A stretch of DNA of 64,000 nt. Origin: Biscogniauxia marginata. Lineage: Eukaryota > Ascomycota > Sordariomycetes > Xylariales > Xylariaceae. This document shows positions 44,799 through 56,731 of this stretch, piece after piece. The stretch is from assembly GCA_022695795.1 (NCBI GenBank), contig MU404055.1, positions 434,001 through 498,000 of the forward strand. Reading direction: 5' to 3'. Every line of letters starts with the position of its first letter. Position 1 is the first letter of the stretch. The position numbers were made by a program, and so were the translations under genes. Below the pieces are notes generated by a model. That model saw only the letters and a list, made by a program, of their open reading frames with translations, searched no databases and was not told the origin of the DNA.

Positions 44799-47700
44799 AA
44801 TTACAACTCTCTAATCCCTCGATTGCCTCGGCATGAGAATTCCTGGATTCCTGGTGGGAGGCATGGCTTGTGGTACATTTGGGTCAATGTCTTGCTTGCG
44901 ATCACGAATTCTCTATAACCATTGATCTAGATCGTGGTGATATTGGTGACTGCTTCCGCAGCGTGGCTGTCTGGTCAGGAGACATCCAGGGAAGTATTGG
45001 GTTGGGATTGAAGAATTAATAGTAGCGTGGGGTGTGGTGCATTTCGTGATACACGACATGGACGAATCTGGTGGTGATAGGTGATCGGTAGTTTACGGAC
45101 TGTATATATGGCGTAGATGCGGCTACGTGACTGGGCCAGCTCTCCTCCAGGTGAATGAACTCGCCCGTGACCTCGTCGACGACTCTTACATACATCGAAG
45201 GGAACCTGGCATCTTCGTGTATAACCATCGACCCTGACACAGTTGAAGCGCAGTCTGTGTGACCCTAGAACGCTTTATATAGAGCAAACCTGTTGCTCTG
45301 GGGTCGACTGATAAGATATCTTGAAGATGTTGTGTACTCCTATTAGTCGCTGCATGTGCGGAAAGGGACCTGCATCACGCAACTCTCGAACTCCCAGGCA
45401 TCGCACAAAATAGCGTGAGAACGACCTAATGCACGTGCAAAGAGGTGTTCGGTGGGTGAAGAGGTGAGTGGCTTGCAGGAAAAGACGAAGCTTCTCCAAG
45501 GACCCAACTGTCAAGACAGGGTGCCCCCTGCATAGTTCTTTCGCCAATCCTTGCACCAGTCAGCCATCTCCGACCACCTCTATTGTCTATCGTTTCTTCA
45601 ACTTTAACAGGCGGCGTACGCGAGACCGTATTTGTAAAAAGCTCTACCGAAGAGAAGACAGTTAGGAGTTTAGTTTAATACCGGGAGTATAAGTCAGTAG
45701 AAGAGGTTTGAGCATACTCGTAACTAGGTAGGAAGATAGCTACACATCTTATTCGAAATGATTGTAAGAAAGCTGTGCTGGCAAGTTAAGTCCGGCGCGT
45801 CGAGACCTGCATTGCATATAAGAGGTAGCAATGGTAAAAGAATCGCCAATAGTATTAACCCATGGCTAACCCCGGGAGAATGTATTCATGATTGGACACC
45901 ATCGTCCATTGGCAAACGTCGAGATTCAATAATTGTGTAAAAGATCCGATGGTTGGGGTACATATCCAGTTGTCCAGTAGGGAACAGTACTGAGTCCTGA
46001 CAGGCATCTCTTCGCCCTTGGCGTCCTCGATGTAGGTTAGACGCAACGTGGAAGCTCATTGGAAAGTCCAATATCGCGTTCTGGAACCCCTGATTGTTGT
46101 AACTTAGATTTTTGGGCGACGGCAGTGCAACGCGACGGGTCATCAGAGAAGAGCAATGGAGCAGGATGAATTTCGTCAAAGAAAAGATTGGGTTGCATTG
46201 CATTAGCCGGCACAAGTGTCTGTCATTAACGACGTTTGATTGCGCTAATGAAAAAAAAAAAATACCGAGATGGAAATAGTGAACACGAGGTATTCTAAAT
46301 TTGAACCTCAGGCCTGGAAAGGGACTCGGTCGGCTCAATGCTGTCGTCGACCATCATCGTAGTAAGATCTTGGTTACTTGCCTAGGTATGGTAATTGCTA
46401 AAATATTTAATAGGCTGATATCAATGATACATAGAAGAACTTAGCCATTGATATAGCCACAGTAAAAAGGGGAGGGAGGAACTGCAGTGGACACCGGAAA
46501 TTCAACCGTTCCGATGTACAGCAATTTTAGTCAATATTCCCGTCCAAACGGCTTCATGTTCTACGGCTCTATATGTAAACTAGTTTACATAGTCCTCTCC
46601 ACGATGACCCGCCGACTTGAAAGAGTAAAGGTACCCAAGCTTAGTTTAAAAAAAGATGCAGAAAAGGTGGATGGGTGGGAGACTCTGCCACTATGTAGAT
46701 AAATTGTAAACTACCTTATGTACATTGGTTGATTGGGTGATGACGCCCTCTCTTAATGCTATTCTTGTGTATGTATTTACTGCGGTTACTTATTAACCGA
46801 AGGTAAGCTTCAGAGAAAGATTATGTATTGATAAAGAGACATAAAGAGAAATCGTCACTTATTTACACTGAAGCCGTCGCAACAGGCTTAAAGCAAGAGC
46901 TCTGTTCTCGGAGCATAATCGGGGGCCAGGATTATTTCCATCCACCTGTTCGTCAGCCTCGATTACCTATTACTCGATTTGGCGTCAATCACGCTGCATC
47001 TGTTGACGGTGGAGTCATCAGTCTTACACATCCAAGCTTTCTACGAGGATCATCACATACATAATGAGGGGGAGATTGGGGACCGTCTCTTGCTCCGTGC
47101 TCACTCTGGCAGTTGCTGACATGACCACACTTGACGCAATTCATGTCCAGCGTCTGGCTCCGGGGCGAAGCAGAGGCAGAGACAGAGTCACAGTTGAAGC
47201 TTCAGCGACAAGTGTAAACCCAATACCTGCAACAACTACCCTACACTAGCTACAGCACACTACAGCATACCACAACAGCACTTATAGCATGATGCTGTTG
47301 TCTAATGCGATTACATATATGCCACCTACAGAAGCCGAGGTAGCATCTTGGCAGTCCAAGCACTACACTAAAAGCCATAGGATTCTCACTAGCGATTCGA
47401 TATCCTCTGGTCGGATGCTTCGAGCGAATAGCAACGGCCACCGTCAACATCGACCTCGAGATGCGAGGAAGTGTACATGCCAAAGTGGAAGCACACGAGA
47501 TGCCACGATAATTGTCGGAGTTCTACAAGAGAAGCTCGGCGATTACATAGGCCCAGCGAACCCTGAGGTGGGCGGTCGAGTCGCAAGGTTCGCACCCTGG
47601 GCCAAGGAAGTCTGCATTGAACCTAGGTGCCATAATCAGAAACGTCGCTCGTGTGAGCTTCGGTCGAGGTGTTACGGCCCTGGCAGCCCTGGATCCTCGT

Positions 47701-48039
47701 CAGTAGTATTGACCGGGAGAATCCCCGTAGCGCACTCCTGCAAGGTGACCCCCCTGAACGCTTCTCCGTTTAACAGAAAAGCAATGCCTGCCCGGTGCCA
47801 CCAGAGCTGTAGGGGGGGCAAGGGGGTCGGTGGGGGGTGTCGGAATAGCAAATAGCTCGTTGCACTGCGCTGGAGCTTAAGCCAAACGGGTCATCGAGTG
47901 CCGTCCAGAGCGCCCCAATTGGTGGCGTCCAAAGCGGACATTGCAGCAAGCTACCTTACCTATGTACCTTAGGTACCTTACCTACTACAGTACCTCTGGG
48001 CTCCACCAACACCATCACTCTGGGATTTCTTCGTCTTCT

Positions 48040-48056
48040 CCCCCCCCCCCCCCCCC
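48040..48056 (+). repeat. Poly-C run of 17
   Basis: Seventeen consecutive C residues lie in the far upstream region of the RasGEF gene. Length may be unreliable because homopolymers are error-prone. Confidence 0.9.
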
Positions 48057-48182
48057 GGAAGCGAAGTCCATCATGCCTAATATCACTGTTGCCAACTCGG
48101 GGGCAAACTGGGTTAGGCATGGTTGCATGGGGTGGTTCGCAGGTCCAATAACGACAGACGGTAGTAATTAAGTGCAAGTGCG

Positions 48183-48366
48183 CACTGGCACTGGCATTGG
48201 CATTGACATTGGCATCTCTTCTCCTGCTTCCCATGTGTCGACGTTTTGTCCTACGTCCTGCTTCTCTACAACTAAACACGTACGTCCGCGTCCACGTCCA
48301 CCCCGTCCCTCCCCAGACTCAGACAAGTCTTCTGATTCTGGTACTGGTTCTGGTTCTGGTTCTGGA
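48183..48366 (+). repeat. Two simple hexamer repeats
   Basis: A degenerate GGCATT/GGCACT hexamer array occupies about 48183-48216. A TTCTGG hexamer array occupies about 48336-48366. Both are in non-coding DNA upstream of the RasGEF gene. Confidence 0.7.
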
Positions 48367-49603
48367 TCACAACAAACTTCGAAATCGCATATTCAGAGCA
48401 GCACAGGAGTAGAAACGGCATACCTAGTGCGCTGTGCCGGACCGAGACTTATAGGTTTAAGCCTCTGTGCATTGCGATCTCGCCACTACTGCGCGTGCGT
48501 TGCTTTTTCTGAGAACGGCTTTCCCACTCGGTTACGTTGCGGGAAAACTAAAAGCATCGGCAAAGTAAAGTTGAAGACCACAGAGGCAAATCGGCAGTAA
48601 CAGATCAACGGGAGGATCGGGTCTTCCGCCGGGCTGGTAACCATTCATCTTTGCACTTTGGACTGTTGATCTCGACTGCCGCTAGCTTTGCATAACCTTA
48701 GCTTGGCTCTAGTTACGGATACTCTATTGTTGTTGCTGTTATCGTGTCCAGACGGGAGTCCATCCATATCCTCGGCTGGGAAAGGAGCATTCTTATAATT
48801 CTTCTTTTTATTTTATTTTTAACCGTCTTCCCACTTTTCGATCCCTCGTCTCTCCAATTGACGAATTTATCCCCCGAATCTAAGGTTAGATAGATCAAAC
48901 TGACCTGGGGGGGGTTTCTTTTTTTCGGGCTGCTGCAGCAAAACGCACGAGGTACGCATAGTCCCGACTTTCCCCTTCACCATCAGTTGCACCAGAGAAG
49001 GATCATCCCTACCTCTGGCATTCGACAGAGGGGGCCTCGTCATAGCGCCGGGCCCGGGAGCCCTTCTTTAAGGGCATTCCCTGAAATATTGCTGTCCTCC
49101 TAGAGAACATCGCTGTTGAACCTTGACATTCCTAGCTTGTAGCTTGGTTCCCCCTCTCCCGTCTCAGTGTCAATAGCAGCTCACCTGTCTCCCTTCATTC
49201 CATCATACCTTAGTTTCACTTTTTTCCCCTCGCGATTGTCGCGAATCAACAAACAGACTCGACTTGTACTCGACCAGATACTCGATCAGCAAACTGACAA
49301 ACATCACCTTCACAGTAAACTTGCTTCTATTGCGATCCTGTTGCGTCTCTGCGTCACAGACCAATACTCCTCGCTGAACTTCGAGGTTCTCGCACCAATT
49401 GGCTTACCGTTTCAACTAGTACGACATATTAGGTAGTTGTCGTGGATGATATTTGGTGTGACGAGCCCGGTCACCTCTAATTGAAATCGAAATCGTCCGT
49501 CTGAGGGGCCCCGATATCTCCTCTCAACGACAAAGCTGTTGCGGTAGTAACAGCAGCTCCCAGCTCCCATGGTGTTTCACGGCAACATCTCACAGCAATC
49601 ATA

Positions 49604-52600
49604 ATGCTGGCCAACGCATCTCTACGGTCGAGCCTGCAAGTGGCTCCTCTCACGATCCAGAAGAAGCGCTCCGACTCTGAGACGAGTAGTTCCCAGGATG
49701 ACGAGACGGACGCCTCGAAACATCCATACTCTCAGTCACAAATCACTCCGCCGAGGACGCCAAATGAATCACAAGAGGAGCTTGTTCCTCAGCCTCAGCC
49801 TCCTCCACCACCGCGCCCCGTCTTCCATAACTTCCTCCGCGCCTTCTACCCTTTTCATCCGACCTATACGATATCCGATTCGACCATCACATTGCCATTG
49901 AACGAAGGTGACGTGGTGTTAGTGCATTCAATTCACACAAATGGATGGGCTGATGGGACACTGTTGGTGTCCGGAGCCAGAGGCTGGCTGCCGACGAACT
50001 ACTGTGAATCATACGACCCGGAGGAGATGAGAACTCTGCTCAAGTCGCTTCTGAATTTTTGGGATCTGCTTAGGAGTACAGTGACGAACGATCGGGACAT
50101 ATTTGGCAACCAAGAGTTCATGAAAGGCATCATTGCCGGTGTGCGATATCTCCTAGTACGCGCCCCGAACCCAACCCACACTCAGACTGGAATCACTAAT
50201 TGTTGCAGGAACGGACGCATTGCTTAACGCGCGAATCCCCCACAATCCAGAGGAACGATGGCCTCCGACGGGGCCGCAAGTCGCTGCTATCAGAGCTTTC
50301 TTCCCTAGTGAAGACTGCAAAGCGTTTACAGGAGACATTAAGAGAACCTGTCCAACACAATGAGGATGTTAACGATATCATTGATGAAATGATACTGAAG
50401 GCCTTCAAAATTGTTGTAAAAGGTGTGCGGTTTCTTGATCTGTTAGAAGAGGATCGACGGTTGCGGATGCCGGCAGTGACGGTAATGGCAACTGTTGTAG
50501 AAGAATCGTTTGTCCCACCAACACCACCTGCAGAGTCTACGGCATTCGAGAATGGTCAGGAGGACGGGGAAGATGCAGGTCCCCGAGAGGATTCGGATGG
50601 GGCGCCCACTGATGCGAACGCATCTCGGCCAACCGAGGGTGCACAAGTGAGCGAACGAGCCAACAGTCGCTTGTCATCCGTTTACACACCTGCAAACACG
50701 ACAGCTCATCGATTGTCTCAGGCCAATCCGGCACATTCACAACGACTCTCGGCCAATATATCACACAGGGTGTCTCTAGCCGGCCCTTCACCATCTTCGC
50801 AGTCGCAAAATCTTGTCTCAGAGCGGCTCAACACCTCTCACGACACATTCTTGTCGTATCTTGGGTCTTTCATTGGTCGGTTACACCTCCAGTCCCAGTC
50901 GCGCCCGGAACTTGCCTTGGCTATCAAACAGTCAGCTATTTCCGGTGGTGCTCTGCTTGCGGTGGTCAACGTGGTGTGCGACCACAATACGCTTGTCTCA
51001 GAAACGTTGGAGCTAGCTCGCGCAGCCATGTTTGACCACATCCGAGACCTTGTCACCTTGGCACGAGAGGTTCTAAGCGGCGGTGGCTCCGAGGCTGAGG
51101 ACGTCATTATGCCACAAGACAATACTGTCCTCCTGTGCGCTGCTACAGGGTGTGTCAAGGCGGCTGGTGAGTGTGTCGCAAGGACGAAGTGGGTGCTCGA
51201 GAAGATTGGGGACTTTGAATTCGAGGTTGAGAATGGTGACCTGGGCATCGACCTAGGTGCATTGGATCACATATCGGAGAGCCGACCGCGAACACCAGAG
51301 ACGGTAAGCGTTGTAGGGTCCCGGACACCTGAACCATCGGCAACGCCCGGCCGTTCTGTACACTCGTCGATGGACAAACCCCTACCCGATGTTCCTACCG
51401 AGACGACTCCCGAGAAGCGAGATTCTGCACGGATTTCGCAGTCTTCCTCTAGGCCGCAGTCCATTACCACTGATGATGCGAGGTCAAGCGAAGTATCGTC
51501 CTTGTCATCTATCCGGCCAGCACTTCCGCCACTTCCAAAACTCACAACAACCATACAGCCGGAGGAATCATATAGCCCGACCACTGAGACTTCACAAGAT
51601 GCCGAATATCACAACTCTTTCCGCTCGGACACCGGGACCGCATCAAGCTCTGGAACCAATAGCACCTATTTGAGTCGTGATTCGGAGGCCAGCATGGTAT
51701 CTCAAACCTCCACACGTGCAACGACGCCTGATATCAACATAGGACCTAAGAACCAGCCCTCTCTATCTGACATTAGCATAACGGGAAGCGCTGCGTTAAG
51801 CGAAGACGTCGACGAAGTTGAATCAAAACTACTGATGAAAACTTTTGCCCATGAGTTGATGGTAAATAATGGGGGTCAGATAATCGGCGGCTCCCTGCCT
51901 GCTCTTGTTGAGCGACTGACTACTCATGAATCAACACCTGACGCGGTCTTCGTGTCGGCTTTCTATCTCACGTTCAGGCTGTTCTGTACACCGACTCAAC
52001 TAGCCGAGGCCTTGGTTGAGCGGTTCGACTATGTTGGCGAAGCGCCTGACGTTAGCAGTCCCGTCCGATTACGGGTTTACAATGTCATGAAGGGGTGGCT
52101 GGAATCGCATTGGCGTGACTCCACAGATCACGAGGCGCTCCCGATCATTCAGCGGTTTGCCGAATTCAAGCTCAAACCAATCATTCCACCTGCTGGCAAG
52201 CGCCTTATGGATCTGACTGAACGTGTTTCTTCGGCGGATGGTTCCTTAGTTCCCCGATTAGCGCCCTTGATGGGAAGGACGAACGCTTCAGGGGCCACGT
52301 TCCTGCCTGCGGATACGCCTCTGCCAGCCCCTATATTATCCAAGAGCCAACAGAATTTATTCAACAACTGGAAATCTGGAGGCAGCTGTCCCACCATTCT
52401 TGATTTCGACGCGCTCGAGATTGCTCGACAACTCACATTGAAGCAAATGAATGTCTTCTGTTCCATCATGCCTGAGGAATTACTCGGTTCTCAATGGATG
52501 AAGAATGGAGGCGCAGATTCGCCTAATGTTAAGGCGATGTCCGGCTTTTCAAACGACCTCTCCAATCTTGTGGCTGACACTATCTTGCAATATCCTGAAG

Positions 52601-53280
52601 TAAAGAAGCGAGCTGCAATGATTAAACAATGGATCAAGATTGCCCACCAATGTTTCGAATTGAACAATTACGATGGTCTTATGGCTATCGTCTGCAGTCT
52701 AAACAGCTCTATCATCAACCGTCTGCGAAAGACTTGGGACACCGTGAGTCCTAGACGGCGCGAGGCATTGAAGGCCCTACAAACCGTTGTGGACCCGTCC
52801 AACAACCACAAGGCACTTCGTGCCCGCCTTCAGAATCATGTACCGCCCTGTCTACCATTCCTTGGAATGTTTCTTACCGACCTTACATTTAACCACGATG
52901 GCAACCCGCCAACAAAGCAACTGCACAGTGCCAGCTCTGATGATGCAGGCCTCGAGGTTGTTAACTTTGACAAACATAGTCGGACTGCCAAGATAATCGG
53001 CGAGCTACAAAGGTTCCAGATTCCCTATAAACTCAGCGAGGTTTCCGATATGCAAGAGTGGATTCAAGCTCAGGTCGTTCGAGTCAGGGAAATGGATCAA
53101 AACAATGTGCAAGTTAGCTACTACCGCAAGAGCCTAATGTTGGAACCAAGAGAGAATGCCCTGCGGACCCCAGTTGAAGGTCCAGCTGCTACTCCCCTGG
53201 GGGCCTCGAGAGGATTCGGCTGGATGTCACGAGATCGACACCACAACAATAGCAACAACACAAATCCAGTTGCAATATAA
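49604..53280 (+). CDS. CDC25: Cdc25-family Ras guanine nucleotide exchange factor
   Basis: Two exons, 49604-50155 and 50209-53280, give 1207 aa. The 53-nt intron (GTACGC donor, CACTAAT branch-like site, TGCAG acceptor) joins in phase 0 as RYLL-ERTHC. The protein loads Ras with GTP, acting upstream of adenylate cyclase/PKA and MAP-kinase signalling at membranes. Domains are a Pro-rich start, an SH3 domain at about 77-136 (FLRAFYPF, GWADGTLLVSGARGWLPTNY), a conserved helical block from about 185, a long Ser/Thr-rich middle, a RasGEF N-terminal (REM) motif at about 724-800 and the catalytic RasGEF domain at about 913-1160. The last contains FNDL-type FSNDLSNLV, ELNNYDGLMAIVCSLNSS, RLRKTW and PPCLPFLGMFLTDLTF. 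The SH3 plus REM plus GEF layout is that of Cdc25 and not of Bud5 or Lte1. The long upstream region (about 1.7 kb) suggests complex transcription control. The symbol is by analogy with yeast. Confidence 0.94.
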
Positions 53281-55111
53281 CAACTGTCACTTCACTACTA
53301 CTCCATATCGACAACATCATATCACTTCCCTTAACTCTTCTTGCTTCGCCAAAAACACATTAGCATTTCCGTCATATCTATTGATACCCCTTTTCTTTTC
53401 TCTTTCCTTTTTTTCACACGAATAATGAAGCATTCAGGATTTATAGCACGGCCGGGGGGTTATGGATCATCTACATGTGTCACAACAGATACCGGCGTTT
53501 TCAGACCAGGTCTGTTGTTGAGGAAACGACACTTTATACCTTCTATTATCGACATATATTGCCTAGTCACATGAATATTTTGAGACCGGAATGAGACTAC
53601 TACTACTGCTGGCCCTGGACCGGGTGGTCGGGCCTCGAACAACAGAAGTTAAATATACCCGTCAAGTAGTACCAAGAGGGAGTTCATCGGCACATTATCT
53701 GGGGTTTCGATGGTGCTATTATGAATATTTGGTTTATGTGGCGGCTCTGGGCCTTGGATGATGAAAAGGTGGTGAGGGTGGTAGGTCTGGAAGAACAGTA
53801 AGGATACTGTGGTTTCTTTATGGACTTAAATTGTCAGCTGTTCTTTTCATCTGCCACCTTCAGTTTGAGTACATGAGTATGTTTTGTAAACAAAAAAAAG
53901 AGGGGGAAACAGGTACAAGATCATTGTTTGGATTCATATCCGCCTAGATACACAAAATAGGAAGGAAGGAAAAAGGAAACAAAACCGGATCCAGCTACTG
54001 GGGGGGACTACTTCCAATTGTTCTTATGCTACCCCGGGTGTGCACCAATTATCTTGTCTGTCGTTTTCTCAAGCTTGAGGAGAGGGGAGAAAAGCTCTGG
54101 TGAACTGCAATGCGAATTTTTTCTTTCCTTTACTCGTGTTCACCTCGTGGACTGACTAGACGTATCGTACGCATATTCATACTCGTGAAATTAACGGCTT
54201 CAGTTCGAGGGGTAGAGAGAATCGATTAGCCTAACCCCCCGTATACGTATATTTGTACCTAGGTTGTCCCTTAATAATGCAAACAACAAGCTGGCCTAGT
54301 GTTATCTACTTGAATTATCGTAGCTGCAGCATTGGTCTAAGTCAATTAATTGCTGGTTAAACTAACTGCCAAAATGCCGTAAGTAAATATATATATATAT
54401 ATATATTCCCCCTTTTCACTACAGTCCTTAGGTTCGGGGTTGGGTATCCGAAGGAGAAAAGGTTCAGCCTTCGACTTTGATGAGGAATGTTTGTTGTAGT
54501 GGGCGGTCTTATTCTTATCAAGTCATATCGAGAGTGTAATAATGGCGGTAATGCCTTTCCCTTCTCATCAGATACCATACAAGGTCGTGGGTACCGTTGC
54601 TCGAAGAAAAAAGATTATCGTATATCAGCATAAGGATGGCGACGCGGACCTCTTGCAAAAGGAAAAATCAGACAAGAGGCCAATTCTTCGGATCGTGGGA
54701 GCACACAATAGTCATAAATAAATGGCGCTCTCTTCCCCCCTCTCCGCCCCCTTTTTCTTCCCCATCGTTCTATCTGGCTCCGCCGAGCCCCTTCCAAAAA
54801 ACAGTTTTTCTCAAGATTAACCTAGCGAGATGTACTCGCTATCGCTACATCGAACATGGGAAGAAGAGAAAAAAGGCCTTGAATACACCATCGTCGTGGA
54901 AGGTATTAAAATTCTTTGTCGTTAGGTATATGTATATATGTATAACTCGATATGCGCGCTTGTAGGGGCGTGGGCGGGGGGGGGGTATCTATCGCTAATT
55001 ATTCAAAACGCAACACATCCATCTTCCTCTGTCCCCTCTCCTCTCCTCTCCTCCCCTTTCCTCTCCTTCTTTCTTTTTCGGGGAGGAAGGAAAAAAATCT
55101 TAATTTCTTTT
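53281..55111. other. Convergent intergenic region
   Basis: About 1.8 kb between the 3' ends of the RasGEF gene and the rhodopsin-fold gene. It contains an (AT)10 run at 54387-54406, a G-rich run near 54,975 and a CTCCTCTC-type pyrimidine tract at about 55,033-55,075. Short open frames here look compositional. Confidence 0.45.
54387..54406. repeat. (AT)10 microsatellite
   Basis: Ten perfect AT dinucleotides lie in non-coding DNA between two convergent genes. Confidence 0.9.
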
Positions 55112-56731
55112 TCACAGCGGCGCGCGCGGGTGAACCGCCGGGATCTGCCCCCAGGAATGATAATCCTCCGCGTTCGTCTTCCGGGAACTAGGCGTCGTCG
55201 TTACCGTCGTCGTTGACGCCGGAGAGGAGGGCACAGCGAGCAGCGGCACGTGGTTCCGGTGGCGATGGTGGGGGTGGGGGCGCAGCTCGTTGTCCCACTC
55301 GTCGCTGAAGATGATATCTTGGTCCGTCTCGTACCGGTACCTGTGGTAGTCGTGCTCGTGCGATGCGTGGCGCGAGGACGGCGCTGACTCCCGGCCCCGG
55401 GACGGCGGCGGGTTGAGCGAGCGCCGCCCGCCCGACGTCGCGTTCATGTACGAGAGCGGCATGGGCCAGCGCTGGTTGCTGCTAGAGCTGTGCCGGGAGT
55501 GGGATTTATCAGCCACGAAGGCGCGGAGGGCGGGGATGCTGGCTGCGATGATGCTCGTCGCGCCTTCGGCTGCCACCTACTCGTCGGTGTCAGCAAGTGT
55601 TCCTACTTGAGATTACTTTGATGAGAGAGAGACTTGTCAGGCTTACCCAAATGAATCCGAAGTATCCGTATTCTTGAGTCGGGTATCAGCGATACCATCA
55701 TAAGGTCAAGGTTTTAAGGGGGTGGGTTACACTCACGGTAGAAGTCCTGTGCGTAAATTAGGCCGACATAGACATATCTAAAGACTGTAAGGGCACCGGA
55801 GCTGTCGGTGAGGAAGTTTTAGTTAGTTTTATCGTGCTCTCTCTCTTTTGGTTCTTGCTGGTATTTGTACTCACACCAGGCCGAAGCTAAGGGCGATGCC
55901 AACACCGATCTTCTCCTTTTGCCTCATCGTCATTGACAATACAATCTTCCAAGCAAGAATGGTTAGAGCGAAGTCGCTCGCAGCGCTCCAAGCTGTATTC
56001 AGATTTCAAGTCAGCACGTCCATCCCATGATCCAAAATCCCTCTAGAGATTTATTCATCAAGACTCACCTCCACTCGCCCACCCTATATATAGTGGTATA
56101 TAGGTATTACCACAATATCCATCCGCGGCGACCCCGTATACTTTCTGAAAGGGGACGCATATAGTGAATCGGGTGACAACTAGGGGTATCATAGTGATAC
56201 ATATCAATCCCGCTATAACAACCCATACTGTGACTTTGCCCCAACCACTTGTGGCCCGAAGTAAGGCACAGCCAAAGGATATCCGAGCCGTCGCCACGAC
56301 AACTGTGAGGGAAGCGCTGTATATGACTGAGTATGTCGCGATTTGAAACTGGTTGTCATAACTGATGGTGGAAGAGTGGTGACCGAAACCGAGGGCCGTG
56401 GCCCTCTGCATCAAGATTGTGGCGACAAAAAGGACGAGCCATGCGAATATCATGATATAATCTGCATATTGTTAGGCACTGGTATCTCTGCGCCGTCCAA
56501 ACGGAGGCTTTGGGGTGGATACGAGAACGTTATTCATCGGACTGGGGCCCAGAAAGAAAATACATTATGAGTAATAGAATGCGCTTCGATAACGCGGACT
56601 GACATACCATCCCACCACAAGTGACGTCCTCGAATGAGCTTAGCTACCAGTCGAAGACCAAGGATCGCACCGGAAACCACACTTATTGTCCATAACGAGG
56701 CGGCCAGGGCGAGGCCATTGTCTGCCGCCAT
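55112..56731 (-). CDS. Rhodopsin-fold integral membrane protein
   Basis: Six minus-strand exons are inferred: 56731-56608, 56461-56069, 55992-55875, 55801-55737, 55672-55647 and 55576-55112, giving 396 aa. All junctions use GT..AG and keep the frame, and exon 5 is only 26 nt. The frame upstream of 56731 has no ATG, so MAADNG is taken as the start. The protein shows the pattern of the fungal rhodopsin-domain family (PF20684), with seven predicted membrane helices: ASLWTISVVSGAILGLRLVA, DYIMIFAWLVLFVATILM, QIATYSVIYSASLTVVVATA, VTVWVVIAGLICITMIPLVV, SAASDFALTILAWKIVL, GVGIALSFGLVSGALTVF and the segment ending IIAASIPALRAF. The LWWDDY motif after helix 1 and the SIPALR closing motif are typical. 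The roughly 130-residue C-terminal tail is disordered and His/Ser/Arg-rich. Ligand and role are unknown; members are often called integral membrane or PTH11-related proteins. Confidence 0.85.

Larger units (their letters stand above)
40919..49603. other. Long gene-poor region and CDC25 promoter
   Basis: About 8.7 kb without a confident gene. 41,080-41,570 is open in several frames but looks compositional. 43,240-46,340 contains scattered short protein-like frames, mainly on the minus strand (one listed below), that may be decayed genes. A foldback lies at about 42,690-42,780. 47,900-49,600 is the long, pyrimidine-rich upstream region of the RasGEF gene with a 17-C run and two simple repeats. 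No RNA gene was seen. Confidence 0.45.
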
